DNA of 64,000 nucleotides, taken from the NCBI GenBank assembly GCA_031267575.1, contig JAIRYN010000037.1:1-64000 (forward strand). The letters are read 5' to 3'. Within the stretch, counting starts at the first letter, position 1. The number at the start of each line of letters is the position of its first letter. The notes beneath the pieces were generated by a model. It did no database searches and had not been told where the DNA came from. It saw nothing but the letters and a program-made list of their open reading frames with translations. Below, one piece after another: positions 24,027 through 33,139 of this stretch. A program made the translations under genes and the position numbers. This stretch comes from Synergistaceae bacterium. Lineage in GTDB: Bacteria; Synergistota; Synergistia; Synergistales; Aminobacteriaceae.

Positions 24027-27000
24027 ATGAACAGAATCGATAGAACGGTAAAAGTCACCATCGACGGGAAAGATGTCTATGGGTATCCGGGACAGAAGGT
24101 GTTGGAGCTGTGCGGCGAGGCGGGTATAGAGATCCCGACGCTCTGTTATGACCCCCATCTGTCCGTCCACGGCGGTTGCTCCGTCTGTTTGGTGGAGATT
24201 GAGGGCGCGCGCGCTCTAATGCGCGCCTGCACTAACGCCATTGCTCCGGATATGGTGGTCCGCACGGGTACGAACCGTGTATTGGCGGCCCGCCGTCTGG
24301 CCCTGGAATTGATGTTGTCCGACCATGTAGGAGATTGTCGCCCGCCCTGCAACCTGGCCTGCCCGGCTCAGGGGAAGGTTCAGTCCTATGTCAACCTAAC
24401 AGCCCAGGGAAAGTTTCGAGAGGCTCTGGACGAGCTACACGATCACATCACGATGCCCGCCTCCATCGGGCGTGTTTGCCCCGCTCCATGCCAGACGAAA
24501 TGCCGCAGAAACTTCGTGGACGAGACGGTCTCCATCCGGGAGATCAAGCGTTTCGTGGCGGACTGGGCCCGAGAGCAAGGCTCCCTAGGCGACGTTCTCA
24601 AAGTTGCTGAGAACGGAAAAAGCATAGCCGTCGTGGGAGGTGGACCCGCTGGGCTTTCTTTCGCCTACTTTGCGCGGCGTTTAGGCTACAGCGTGACGGT
24701 CTACGAGAAAGAACAGGCCCTGGGAGGCATGATGCGTTACGGGATTCCGGATTATCGCTTGCCTCCGTCGGTGGTGGAAGAGGAAGCGCGGTGGATTCTG
24801 GATCACGGCGTGAGAGTTGAGACGGGAAAAGCTCTGGGGAAGGACGTGACCTTGTCCGGCCTGCGCTCCCGTTATGACGCTGTTGTGCTGGCTATGGGAT
24901 GCTGGAAGTCCTCCTCCATGCGAGTGAAAGGCGAGGATTTGCCCGGCGTCGTGGGGGGCATTGACTTCCTCTATACGGTCAACACCCATGACCCGATGAA
25001 GATTGGCAGCCGCGTGGCCGTCGTGGGTGGGGGTAATACTGCTATGGACGCCTGCCGCAGCGCTCGGCGTCTTGGGGCGGAAAAAGTCTACGTGGTCTAT
25101 CGCCGCACCCGGGAGGAAATGCCCGCTGAGGATGTGGAAATCCGCGAGGCCACGGAAGAAGGCGTGGAGTTCGTCTATCTGGCGGCCCCAAAATCCATCG
25201 AGGGCGCGGGGAAGGTCGAACGCTTGGTGTGCGAGCGCATGAAGCTGGGGGAACCCGACGCCTCTGGCCGGCGCAGCCCCGTCCCCACGGGGGAGGAGTT
25301 TGTCCTCAATGTGGACAACGTTATCGCCGCCATCGGACAAGGGGTGGATTTTGCCGACGTGCCCGCGGAACTCCACGACGGACGCCGCATGAAGGTGGAC
25401 GAGCACTACGCCACTCCTCTGCCCGGAGTGTTCGTTTGCGGCGATCAGCAGACCGGGGCGAAAATTGCCATTGAGGCCATCGGTAACGGACATTGGTGCG
25501 CGGAGTCCGTGGACCGATATTTCAAGCTCGGAGCGCCGAAAAAGCCTTTCGTGTACGACGTAACTAACCCCGATCTGGGACCGAAGGATTTCACTCATGT
25601 GGAGAAAATCCCCCAAAACCACCCTCGGGAGGAACCGGCGGAGACGCGTTTAAAGGCCCCAGACGTCGAGTATAACTACGGCTTCACGCGGGAACAGGCG
25701 CTTTGCGAGTCCACCCGTTGCATGGAGTGCGGCTGTCCCGACGTTCACGAGTGCAAGCTGAGAGAGTACGCCATAAATCTGGAAGTTCACCCCGAGAGGG
25801 TTGCCGGGGCTCACATCGCCAAACAAGAGGCTGTCAACCGCTACTACGTCCGCAACATGGATAAGTGTATCCTCTGCGGGCGTTGTGTCCGGGTTTGCGA
25901 CGAGGTGGCCGGAGTTCACGCCATTGATTTCGCCAAACGCGGGTTCGAGTCGATTCTGTCTCCACAGTTCTACAAGGACATGGAGCATTCCGACTGCACG
26001 TTCTGCGGCTTGTGCGCCCAGCTTTGCCCCGTGGGGGCGTTATTGGAGCGGCGAGTGGAGCGTCTGCCTCACCAGGACACGTTGACGACGGTGAAAACCA
26101 CCTGTCCTCATTGCCCTCTGGGTTGTGAATTGGCGCTAAATATGGACAAAGAACGCACACGCATTGCCCGAATCGCCACGGACATGGACGCGGTGAACAC
26201 CCCCAATCGAGGTTTAACCTGCCTGCGCGGTCGTTACCATTTCCAAGACGTGGCGAAAGACAGACTGACGGAACCCAGGATCGGAACGAAGACTATCGAT
26301 TGGATTCAAGGGATAGAAAAATTGTCGGAGATTTTGAAAGGCAAAGTAGCGATATTTCTTGGGTCATCCCTGACGGATCAGGAAATCGCGGCTGTCAAGT
26401 CGGTTATAGAATTCCAACAAGAAGCTATTGTCGCGGCAAAAGACTTTGCCCAAGAACCGGGAGCGATTTCTGAGCTTCTGGCCTCCTTCGAGACGGAGAC
26501 GCTAAGGGGCAAGGCGAAACCGGACGTGGCCGCTTTGGTGCAGAAGATGACGGTTTTGTCCAAGGCGATAGAGTTTAATACCCAACTGGCGGCCTGCGCC
26601 GAAAATCTGAAGAGCCTTTACGGATTGGGGGCCAACGTGGCCGGGCTTCTCGCCTCTGGCTTGATCCCTCAAGGGGCGAGCGCGGCAGCCCACGCGGTCC
26701 AAGCAATTAAAGACGACGCGGTGAGCGCGGCGCTTTTCGTGGATTGCTCGCCTCTTGACTTTGGCCTTTCCGGGAGTGATGGGAAGGGTGTGAAAAGAGT
26801 GCTCTTGACTTCCCATCTCTGTGGAAACCCCCGTGAAAGCGATTTGAGTCTGCCTATCACGGCTTGGGCGGAGCGGGAAGGCACCTATACGGGCTTGTTC
26901 GGCGGCGCGAAGTTGGCGGCGCACATGGGTCCTCTTCCACCTAATGGCGTGCGGAATCTGCGCTGGATTTTTGCCGAGGCCCTTCGCGCTTTGGGTCTGG

Positions 27001-27029
27001 AGATAGCGGCCTCCGAGATGGCCGTATAA
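24027..27029 (+). CDS. NuoG-like/GltD-like chimeric iron-sulfur flavoprotein
   Basis: A 1000-residue soluble redox protein combining modules. Residues 1-90: [2Fe-2S] ferredoxin with Cys 40, 51, 54 and 68. Residues 100-560: glutamate-synthase-beta (GltD)/NfnB-like FAD and NAD(P)H domains, with HVGDCRPPCNLACPAQ cluster ligands, GGGPAG at 204-209 and GGGNTAMDA at 334-342. Residues 600-690: two [4Fe-4S] ferredoxin motifs (CILCGRCVRVC, CTFCGLCAQLCP). From about 690: an [4Fe-4S] entry motif (CPHCPLGC, later GLTCLRGRYHF) of molybdopterin oxidoreductases, then a shortened, degenerate molybdopterin-like domain with no clear cofactor ligand. No H-cluster motif. With the two preceding genes this looks like a non-hydrogenase NAD(P)H/ferredoxin redox or bifurcating complex (inference). 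Confidence 0.88.
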   Translation: MNRIDRTVKVTIDGKDVYGYPGQKVLELCGEAGIEIPTLCYDPHLSVHGGCSVCLVEIEGARALMRACTNAIAPDMVVRTGTNRVLAARRLALELMLSDHVGDCRPPCNLACPAQGKVQSYVNLTAQGKFREALDELHDHITMPASIGRVCPAPCQTKCRRNFVDETVSIREIKRFVADWAREQGSLGDVLKVAENGKSIAVVGGGPAGLSFAYFARRLGYSVTVYEKEQALGGMMRYGIPDYRLPPSVVEEEARWILDHGVRVETGKALGKDVTLSGLRSRYDAVVLAMGCWKSSSMRVKGEDLPGVVGGIDFLYTVNTHDPMKIGSRVAVVGGGNTAMDACRSARRLGAEKVYVVYRRTREEMPAEDVEIREATEEGVEFVYLAAPKSIEGAGKVERLVCERMKLGEPDASGRRSPVPTGEEFVLNVDNVIAAIGQGVDFADVPAELHDGRRMKVDEHYATPLPGVFVCGDQQTGAKIAIEAIGNGHWCAESVDRYFKLGAPKKPFVYDVTNPDLGPKDFTHVEKIPQNHPREEPAETRLKAPDVEYNYGFTREQALCESTRCMECGCPDVHECKLREYAINLEVHPERVAGAHIAKQEAVNRYYVRNMDKCILCGRCVRVCDEVAGVHAIDFAKRGFESILSPQFYKDMEHSDCTFCGLCAQLCPVGALLERRVERLPHQDTLTTVKTTCPHCPLGCELALNMDKERTRIARIATDMDAVNTPNRGLTCLRGRYHFQDVAKDRLTEPRIGTKTIDWIQGIEKLSEILKGKVAIFLGSSLTDQEIAAVKSVIEFQQEAIVAAKDFAQEPGAISELLASFETETLRGKAKPDVAALVQKMTVLSKAIEFNTQLAACAENLKSLYGLGANVAGLLASGLIPQGASAAAHAVQAIKDDAVSAALFVDCSPLDFGLSGSDGKGVKRVLLTSHLCGNPRESDLSLPITAWAEREGTYTGLFGGAKLAAHMGPLPPNGVRNLRWIFAEALRALGLEIAASEMAV

Positions 27030-27114
27030 CCGCCTCATAAATTTCGTTGAGCGCGTGGCGCGGGATTCGGTGAAAGCCGACTTCCGCGCCGTAATTTTTT
27101 CGACGATCAGGGCA

Positions 27115-27168
27115 TCGGAAAAACTTCTTGGATACTTCGATTCGGAAAAACTTCTTGGATACTTCGAT
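27115..27168 (+). repeat. Exact 27-bp tandem duplication
   Basis: A unit beginning TCGGAAAAACTTCTTGG occupies 27115-27141 and is repeated without change at 27142-27168. The exact identity suggests a recent event. Confidence 0.95.
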
Positions 27169-27240
27169 GCCGCGAGATTCGTTCCGCGTGATAAGAGTCT
27201 ACACAAACTCTACAAAAGTTTTTGATACTATCTCCACCGC

Positions 27241-27372
27241 GGAGGAAAGAATGGCGGAGGAAAGAATGAAAGAATGTCTGTTCATGACTTCTCCAGGCAG
27301 AGTTTCAGAGTTTGTGTTTAAGATTACATTTAAATAAGATTATATTTAATAAGATTATATTTAAATTTGAAA
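27241..27372 (+). repeat. Further tandem repeats upstream of the copper operon
   Basis: GGAGGAAAGAATGGC (27241) is repeated at 27256, and AATAAGATTATATTTA copies fill 27333-27366. With the 27-bp duplication, most of the 358-base gap between the redox chimera and the copper operon is repeat DNA; no gene is seen in it. Confidence 0.8.
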
Positions 27373-27387
27373 GGAACTGTTTGGAAT

Positions 27388-29010
27388 ATGCCGCAGAATT
27401 TGAAAACGAAAACTCTTCACGTCGCCAATATGACCTGTGTGAGCTGCGAAAGCCGAATCGAGCGAAAACTGAAGAGCGTGGAAGGAGTCGCGGACGTCAA
27501 AGCGAGCTTCGCTCAGAGCAACGTCCAGGTGACTTACGACACGGATAAAGTCGGGATGGAAACAATCGAACGGCATATCGAAGCACTGGAGTACCGCGTC
27601 GTGAAGCCGGAAAACTCAAAAGAGCACGCGCCCAAAACGGACCTTCTGAAAGTCCTATGGGTCATGATCGCCCTCTACGAACTCTATACTCTCTTCGACC
27701 GGTTCGGCCTCCTCGACGTCTTCTACGCGTTCCCGGAGGCAAAGGCGGAGATGGGGTACGGAATGTTGTTCCTGATCGGGGTTCTCACCTCGGTCCACTG
27801 CGTCGCCATGTGCGGTGGCATTAATCTCTCACAATCCTTCGCCCCTCGGTCTCCCCTGCCGCGCGCTCTAGAGGAAACACTAGGAGCGCGGTTGGCGGCG
27901 CTCCAATCCGGCGCGCTCTATAACCTGGGCCGGGTTGTTTCCTATACGTTTCTGGGGGGGGTCGTGGGGGCACTGGGGTCAGCCGTCAGCTTTTCTGGAA
28001 ACGCGCGGGGCTGGGTGCAGCTCGTGGTCGGGGTCTTCATGGTCGTCATGGGCCTCAACATGCTGAACGTCTTCCCCTGGCTTCGGAAGCTAAACCCTCG
28101 TCTGCCGAAATTTTTCGCGGACAAAATCCACAGCGGCGACCGCAAACGCGCGCCCCTTTACGTGGGGTTGCTCAATGGCCTAATGCCCTGCGGTCCCCTT
28201 CAATCTATGCAATTGTACGCCCTTTCCACGGGCAATTTTACCGAGGGCGCGCTTTCCATGTTCCTTTTCAGCCTGGGAACCCTCCCTCTCATGTTGGGTC
28301 TGAGCGTCCTGAGTTCCCTTTTGAGCAAAAAATTCACCCACGGAATGATAACCGTGGGCGCTACCCTGGTGGTGGTCCTAGGCGTCGCCATGTTCGGAAA
28401 CGGAATGAATCTGTCGGGTCTGTCCCTGCCAGGTTTTGCCCCCAGCGCCGCACAGGCGACCCGCGCTCAAGTCGAAGGAGACGTTCAGGTCGTCAGGACC
28501 GAGTTGGCATCGGGACGCTATGAGCCCATCGCCGTTCAAGTCGGTATTCCCGTCCGTTGGATCATTCACGCGGAACCCGATACCCTCAACGGGTGCAACA
28601 ACCGGATCATCATCCCCGAATACGGAAAAATGCAGAAAACCCTCGAAGCCGGTGACAACGTTCTGGAGTTCACCCCCACTCGGAGCGGGTCCTTTGTCTA
28701 CACGTGTTGGATGGGAATGATTCGGGGTAGAATCACGGTTCTCGATGAGGCGGGCAATGGTGATTTCGACGACGGAATTCTTGCCGTCGAATTGCCGCCA
28801 GACGTCCTGACCGACATCGCCGCTGCCACCTCGGAGGATTTCGACATCTTCGAGCTGCTCGACGCCGCAAACGAAAGCGACAAAGTCGAGGAGAATGCCC
28901 AGTACTCCAGCTTCGTCATGGCAAATAGGAGATCCTGTTGTACCACCGGTCCCGTCACGTTAGTGACCAGAGGGGCACGTCGCGTTCAAACCCAGCGCAG
29001 TTGTCACTGA
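27388..29010 (+). CDS. HMA - SafE/UreH-like membrane - cupredoxin fusion protein
   Basis: A 540-residue metal-handling membrane protein. Residues 8-72 are a heavy-metal-associated domain with the Cu-binding motif MTCVSCES. Residues 85-350 are a TauE/SafE (UreH-like) membrane domain of six or more helices with VHCVAMCGGINLS and MPCGPLQSMQLYAL motifs, paired Cys sites resembling DsbD-type transmembrane domains. Residues 370-470 form a cupredoxin-like domain ending in a YTCWMGMIRG Cu-site segment. The tail is Cys/His-bearing (SCCTTG...RSCH). ATG 27388 is chosen over TTG 27367. First gene of a five-gene operon with CopA; a periplasmic/extracytoplasmic copper-transfer or export function is inferred. 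Alternative: thiol-disulfide rather than metal transfer. Confidence 0.85.
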   Translation: MPQNLKTKTLHVANMTCVSCESRIERKLKSVEGVADVKASFAQSNVQVTYDTDKVGMETIERHIEALEYRVVKPENSKEHAPKTDLLKVLWVMIALYELYTLFDRFGLLDVFYAFPEAKAEMGYGMLFLIGVLTSVHCVAMCGGINLSQSFAPRSPLPRALEETLGARLAALQSGALYNLGRVVSYTFLGGVVGALGSAVSFSGNARGWVQLVVGVFMVVMGLNMLNVFPWLRKLNPRLPKFFADKIHSGDRKRAPLYVGLLNGLMPCGPLQSMQLYALSTGNFTEGALSMFLFSLGTLPLMLGLSVLSSLLSKKFTHGMITVGATLVVVLGVAMFGNGMNLSGLSLPGFAPSAAQATRAQVEGDVQVVRTELASGRYEPIAVQVGIPVRWIIHAEPDTLNGCNNRIIIPEYGKMQKTLEAGDNVLEFTPTRSGSFVYTCWMGMIRGRITVLDEAGNGDFDDGILAVELPPDVLTDIAAATSEDFDIFELLDAANESDKVEENAQYSSFVMANRRSCCTTGPVTLVTRGARRVQTQRSCH

Positions 29011-29044
29011 TTTTTAAAATGTCATATGAGAGAGGTGAAAGAAC

Positions 29045-29206
29045 ATGGAGTTTTTGTCGAGTCACTGGCACTGCGTATTGCCGCTCATCGGCCTCGTGGC
29101 GTATCTGTTGTGCGCGAGGCGAGATGCCAGCGCAAAGGCACAAAAGGAAGGCCAAAAAGAAGATAAAGAAGATGAAGATAAAGAAGATAAAGAAGATCAG
29201 GAATAG
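29045..29206 (+). CDS. Small (53-aa) membrane peptide of the copper operon
   Basis: A short gene between the HMA-SafE protein and the DUF2318 gene, with ATG at 29045 behind GAGAGGTGAAAG. The peptide begins MEFLSSHWHCVLPLIGL, containing a potential metal-binding H-W-H-C group, then one hydrophobic helix (LPLIGLVAYLLC), then a strongly charged tail of Lys, Glu and Asp made of tandem GAAGATAAA codon repeats. Spacing of 34 and 49 bases to its neighbours supports membership of the operon. The family is not recognised; small membrane peptides of this design accompany metal ATPases in some operons (inference). Confidence 0.6.
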   Translation: MEFLSSHWHCVLPLIGLVAYLLCARRDASAKAQKEGQKEDKEDEDKEDKEDQE

Positions 29207-29255
29207 AAACGTACAGATTACATGAAACAGATTACACGAAAAGGAGCGGATTATA

Positions 29256-29714
29256 ATGATCATGATTCGGAAAGGATGTCAAAGGGCGATAATGGCGGCG
29301 GCGGTGGTTTTGCTCATGAGTTTTTTGGGACACGCGGGTGAGCTGGAAAACGGGGACCTGTTCATCCCTGCTGAGGAGGTTACGGAGACGGCGAAATTTT
29401 ATCCGATCAACGTGGACGGCACAAACATAGAAATTTTCGCGGTCAGGGCCCTTGATGGCACCATCCGCACGGCTTTCAATACCTGTCAGGTCTGTTATGG
29501 ATCCGGTAGGGGCTACTACAAACAGCAGGGCAACTTTTTGGTGTGCCAGAACTGCGGCAATCGCTTTGGAACCTCTGATATCGAGGTGGTTCACGGTGGA
29601 TGCAACCCCGTCCCCATCACCGAGAAATACAAAACCACCGATGAAAAGGGCGTCACCATCCCCAGAGAGTTTTTGGTCCGGGCAAAGGCCATTTTCACCA
29701 ACTGGAAACGATAA
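29256..29714 (+). CDS. DUF2318 family exported Fe-S/metal protein
   Basis: A 152-residue protein with an N-terminal signal or anchor (basic MIMIRKGCQR then AIMAAAVVLLMSFLG), followed by a DUF2318 domain: FYPINVDGTNIEIFAVRALDG, the paired Cys motifs NTCQVCYGSGRGYY and FLVCQNCGNRF, and the GGCNPVP loop. DUF2318 proteins occur with iron or copper transport systems and are thought to bind metal or pass electrons outside the cytoplasm. The ATG at 29256 has AAAAGGAG before it. It sits 48 bases before copA. The substrate metal cannot be told from the sequence. Confidence 0.85.
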   Translation: MIMIRKGCQRAIMAAAVVLLMSFLGHAGELENGDLFIPAEEVTETAKFYPINVDGTNIEIFAVRALDGTIRTAFNTCQVCYGSGRGYYKQQGNFLVCQNCGNRFGTSDIEVVHGGCNPVPITEKYKTTDEKGVTIPREFLVRAKAIFTNWKR

Positions 29715-29762
29715 ACGGGGGAATAGGGCCTCATACTTCACAAACGGGAAAGGAAGTTTAGC

Positions 29763-32249
29763 ATGACAAAACAAACCGTAGCGATCGGCGGCATGACTTG
29801 CGCCGCCTGCGCAAAACGAATCGAACGAGCGGTCGGCAAACTCCAGGGTATCGCCAGCGCCACCGTCAACTTCGCCACGGAAAAGCTGTCAGTGGAGTTC
29901 GACGAGCAACAATTGAAAATAGGAGATATCGAACAAAAAATCGTGGACACGGGTTATAACGTCTTAAAGGAAAGCGCTAAAAATAGCGCGACAATCCCCA
30001 TCGGCGGCATGACTTACGCCGCCTGCGCGAAACGTATTGAAAAAGCGGTGGGCAAGGTGGAGGGGGTACTCTCCGTGTCGGTGAACCTCGCCACGGAGAA
30101 GGCCACAGTTTCCTATGACCCGCGACTGGCAAAACTCTCCGCCATACGGAGCGCCATCGAGGGGGCCGGATATCAGGCCTTGGAGTTGGAAAAAAGCGGC
30201 GCGGTGGACGAAGATAAGTTGAGAAAAGAGAGGGAGATCCGCACGTTAAAGAGAAAGTTCATCGTCGCCGCCGTGTTTGGCGCGCCTCTTCTTTATCTAG
30301 CTATGACCTCTATGATTTGGTGGCTGTGGTGGCTCCCCTACCCCAAGCTCCTTAGGCCGATGCAATATCCCCTGAATTACGTGATCGTGCAGATCGTCCT
30401 CACCCTCCCTATTCTCATCGTGGGGCGCAATTTCTACACCGTGGGGTTCAGGACCTTTTTCCAGGGCAGCCCCAACATGGATTCCCTCATCGCCGTCGGA
30501 ACGTCGGCCGCGGTGCTGTATAGCTTTTACTCCAGCTACGAGATTGTCACCGGCAACTTCGGGGCGGTGGAGAACCTGTACTACGAATCCGCGGGGGTCA
30601 TCATCACGCTGATCCTTCTGGGTAAAACTCTCGAAGCCATTTCCAAAGGAAAAACCTCAGAGGCCATCAAGAAGCTGATGGGACTCGCGCCCAAAACCGC
30701 CACCGTGATCCAGAACGGAAAAGAAACCGAGATCCCCATTGATGAGGTGGAGATCGGCCACGTGATCCTGGTCAGGCCCGGCGGAAAAATCCCCGTGGAC
30801 GGGGTCATCACGGAGGGGCACTCTGCCGTGGACGAATCGATGCTTACAGGGGAGAGCATCCCCCTGGACAAGAAACCGGGAGATAAGGTGTACGCCGCCA
30901 CCCTCAACAAAAACGGCGTGATCTGCTTTGAGGCCACCAAGGTGGGGAGCGATACGGCCTTGGCGCAGATTATCAAGCTGGTGGAGGACGCCCAGGGCTC
31001 CAAAGCCCCCATCGCGCAAATGGCTGACGTGGTTTCCGGGGTTTTTGTTCCCGTTGTGTGCGTCCTAGCCGTCGCCGCAGCCGTAGCCTGGTACGTGTAC
31101 ACCCAGAACGCCAGTTTCGCGCTGACCATCTTCATCTCCGTCCTCATCATCGCCTGCCCCTGCGCCCTGGGGCTTGCCACCCCCACCGCCATCATGGTGG
31201 GAACGGGCAAGGGCGCGGAGTACGGCATTCTCTTCAAAAGCGGAGAGGCGCTGGAGACCACCCATAAAATCGACACCATCGTTTTCGACAAGACTGGGAC
31301 AATTACGGAGGGCAACCCCGAAGTCACGGATGTCGTCGCGGCTCAGGGGATGGAGCGCGACCGGTTACTTCAGTTGGCGGCCTCCGCCGAAAAAGGTTCT
31401 GAACACCCCTTGGGCGAGGCTATTGTCCGAAAGGCCGAAACAGAAAATCTGGAGTTTCTTCGGGCGGAAAAATTCCAAGCTCTCACCGGCCTGGGGATCG
31501 AGGCCGACATTGAAGGGTCCCACCTCTACGCGGGGAACCGGAAGCTGATGACTGAGCGGGACATCTCTCTGGGCGATCTGGAAACCGAGTCCGACCGCCT
31601 GGCGGAGGAGGGGAAAACCCCCATGTACGTGGTTCTGGACGGTCAACTCGCGGGGATCGTGGCCGTGGCGGACGTGGTGAAGAAAAGCAGTGCGGACGCT
31701 ATCCGGGTTTTGCGCGACATGGGCCTCGGCGTGGCGATGATCACCGGCGACAACCTTAAAACCGCCAGCGCTATTGCCAGGCAGGTGGGTATCGACAGGG
31801 TTCTGGCGGAGGTTTTGCCCCAGGACAAATCCAATGAGGTGAAGAAGCTCCAGGCGGAGGGCCGCAAAATCGCTATGGTGGGTGACGGGATCAACGATGC
31901 CCCCGCGCTGGTCCAAGCGGATATTGGGATAGCTATTGGTTCGGGCACCGATGTTGCAATGGAGTCGGCGGATATCGTCTTGATGAGGAGCGACCTGATG
32001 GACGTGCCCACTGCGATCCAACTCAGCAAGAGCACCATCCGCAACATCAAGCAAAACCTGTTCTGGGCTTTCGCGTATAATACAGCGGGCATCCCCATCG
32101 CCGCCGGAGTGCTCTATCTTTTCGGCGGCCCTCTGCTCAACCCGATTCTGGCCGCAGCGGCTATGTCGCTCAGCTCGGTCTCCGTTCTCTCCAACGCGCT
32201 GAGGCTGAAGCGCTTTAGGCCGCAGCGCGGTAGAGCGTTCCACAGTTAA
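29763..32249 (+). CDS. copA: Cu(I)-translocating P1B-type ATPase
   Basis: Inner-membrane copper exporter. The 828 residues comprise two N-terminal HMA domains (1-70 and 76-142), eight helices with the CPC metal site in [14 protein letters not shown], the A-domain, the phosphorylation motif DKTGTITEG, the HP motif (EHPLGEAI) and the hinge [11 protein letters not shown]-terminal helices hold YN and MSLSSVSV, typical of Cu(I) class 1B-1. The second HMA domain reads GGMTYAAC where the first has GGMTCAAC (Tyr85 for Cys), so it should not bind Cu(I) normally. The ATG at 29763 follows GGAAAGGAAG. Fourth gene of the copper operon. Confidence 0.95.
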   Translation: MTKQTVAIGGMTCAACAKRIERAVGKLQGIASATVNFATEKLSVEFDEQQLKIGDIEQKIVDTGYNVLKESAKNSATIPIGGMTYAACAKRIEKAVGKVEGVLSVSVNLATEKATVSYDPRLAKLSAIRSAIEGAGYQALELEKSGAVDEDKLRKEREIRTLKRKFIVAAVFGAPLLYLAMTSMIWWLWWLPYPKLLRPMQYPLNYVIVQIVLTLPILIVGRNFYTVGFRTFFQGSPNMDSLIAVGTSAAVLYSFYSSYEIVTGNFGAVENLYYESAGVIITLILLGKTLEAISKGKTSEAIKKLMGLAPKTATVIQNGKETEIPIDEVEIGHVILVRPGGKIPVDGVITEGHSAVDESMLTGESIPLDKKPGDKVYAATLNKNGVICFEATKVGSDTALAQIIKLVEDAQGSKAPIAQMADVVSGVFVPVVCVLAVAAAVAWYVYTQNASFALTIFISVLIIACPCALGLATPTAIMVGTGKGAEYGILFKSGEALETTHKIDTIVFDKTGTITEGNPEVTDVVAAQGMERDRLLQLAASAEKGSEHPLGEAIVRKAETENLEFLRAEKFQALTGLGIEADIEGSHLYAGNRKLMTERDISLGDLETESDRLAEEGKTPMYVVLDGQLAGIVAVADVVKKSSADAIRVLRDMGLGVAMITGDNLKTASAIARQVGIDRVLAEVLPQDKSNEVKKLQAEGRKIAMVGDGINDAPALVQADIGIAIGSGTDVAMESADIVLMRSDLMDVPTAIQLSKSTIRNIKQNLFWAFAYNTAGIPIAAGVLYLFGGPLLNPILAAAAMSLSSVSVLSNALRLKRFRPQRGRAFHS

Positions 32250-32275
32250 AAATAAAAATATAGGAGGAACATAGC

Positions 32276-33010
32276 ATGATAAAGAAATTTTTGGTTTTAG
32301 TTTTTTTAGTGGGCTTGTTGGCTATGCTGGCCGGAGGTGTGGAAGCGGCATTCTTCAATACGGACATTGTCGGACAGAGCGCAGTCACGTCGTTTTCGGC
32401 GATGCTGGAGGCGCTGCCCTCACCAGCGGAGGTCGACGAGGGCAACGAAGTGTGGATACTGACCGCCCCGGACGGTTCCGCGCGCTTCGCCTGGCGGCGG
32501 GACGCGGAAGACATTCATGCCCATAACGCGAGTATCCATGACCCTCGTATTTGCGACACCCGTGCTTACGACGCCTATATCTGGTTCGACGCGAAGCCCT
32601 TCGTGGACGCCGGGCTGGACCTGAGCAAGCTGCCGGAGGGGCTCGTGTCCGGCGACGAGATCGTGTTGGGAAGAAAGCTGTCTCTGGAGCCCTTGGTCTA
32701 CGAAAGAGAGGTAACGCCCGCCGCGTCTTTCGAGCAGATCGTGAAGCTCGACCGGGATTCCATCGGCTATCACGCGGCGCTGGACCACTACGGCATCACC
32801 TTCTCCGAGGGCACTCTTTTCGAGTGGGCCAAGGACGTGAGCAAGAATGACAAAGATATCGTGTTTGTCCTCAACCCGGATATTTTTCTTGAAGCTGGAG
32901 CCGACCCGTCCAAGGTGGAAGGTTGGACCTTTGCCAAGGTTCCGGTAGAGGATGCCCGTGGCAGAAAAATCGAAGCTGATAAATTTTTAAAGCCCTTTAA
33001 CTTAAAGTGA
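32276..33010 (+). CDS. Secreted protein of unknown function, last gene of the copper operon
   Basis: A 244-residue protein with a clear signal peptide (MIKKFLVLVFLVGLLAMLAG...VEA) and a soluble acidic body. It has two similar DAGLDLSKL / EAGADPSKV segments that suggest an internal duplication of about 100 residues, each followed by strand-rich sequence; one His-rich patch (DIHAHNASIHD) could bind metal. No family is recognised. The gene follows copA by 26 bases with a strong AGGAGG, so it is co-transcribed, and a terminator follows it. A periplasmic copper-linked function is only an inference from position. Confidence 0.75.
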   Translation: MIKKFLVLVFLVGLLAMLAGGVEAAFFNTDIVGQSAVTSFSAMLEALPSPAEVDEGNEVWILTAPDGSARFAWRRDAEDIHAHNASIHDPRICDTRAYDAYIWFDAKPFVDAGLDLSKLPEGLVSGDEIVLGRKLSLEPLVYEREVTPAASFEQIVKLDRDSIGYHAALDHYGITFSEGTLFEWAKDVSKNDKDIVFVLNPDIFLEAGADPSKVEGWTFAKVPVEDARGRKIEADKFLKPFNLK

Positions 33011-33060
33011 TTTAACTTAAAGTGACTTGAGGCAAAGCGGCTCAAAAGTTATCGAAGTAC

Positions 33061-33113
33061 TCCGTCCATTCAGGAGACTGCCTATTGGAAGCACTCTTGA
33101 AGGGACGGATTTT
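33061..33113 (+). terminator. Terminator of the copper operon
   Basis: TCCGTCC at 33061 pairs with GGACGGA at 33103 with further TTCA/TGAA pairing inside, and TTTT follows. Confidence 0.6.
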
Positions 33114-33139
33114 AAGGGTACGCACACGAAAAACCTTCT

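Noticed and set aside
24681-25622. 313-codon minus-strand frame inside the NuoG/GltD chimera
   Set aside because: Antisense to the FAD/NAD(P)H domains, whose motifs are intact.
24027-27029. [FeFe]-hydrogenase catalytic subunit
   Set aside because: The operon context suggested HydA, but no H-cluster cysteine motifs occur; GltD-like domains fill the core.
31365-32243. 292-codon minus-strand frame inside copA
   Set aside because: Antisense shadow of the conserved P-type ATPase core.
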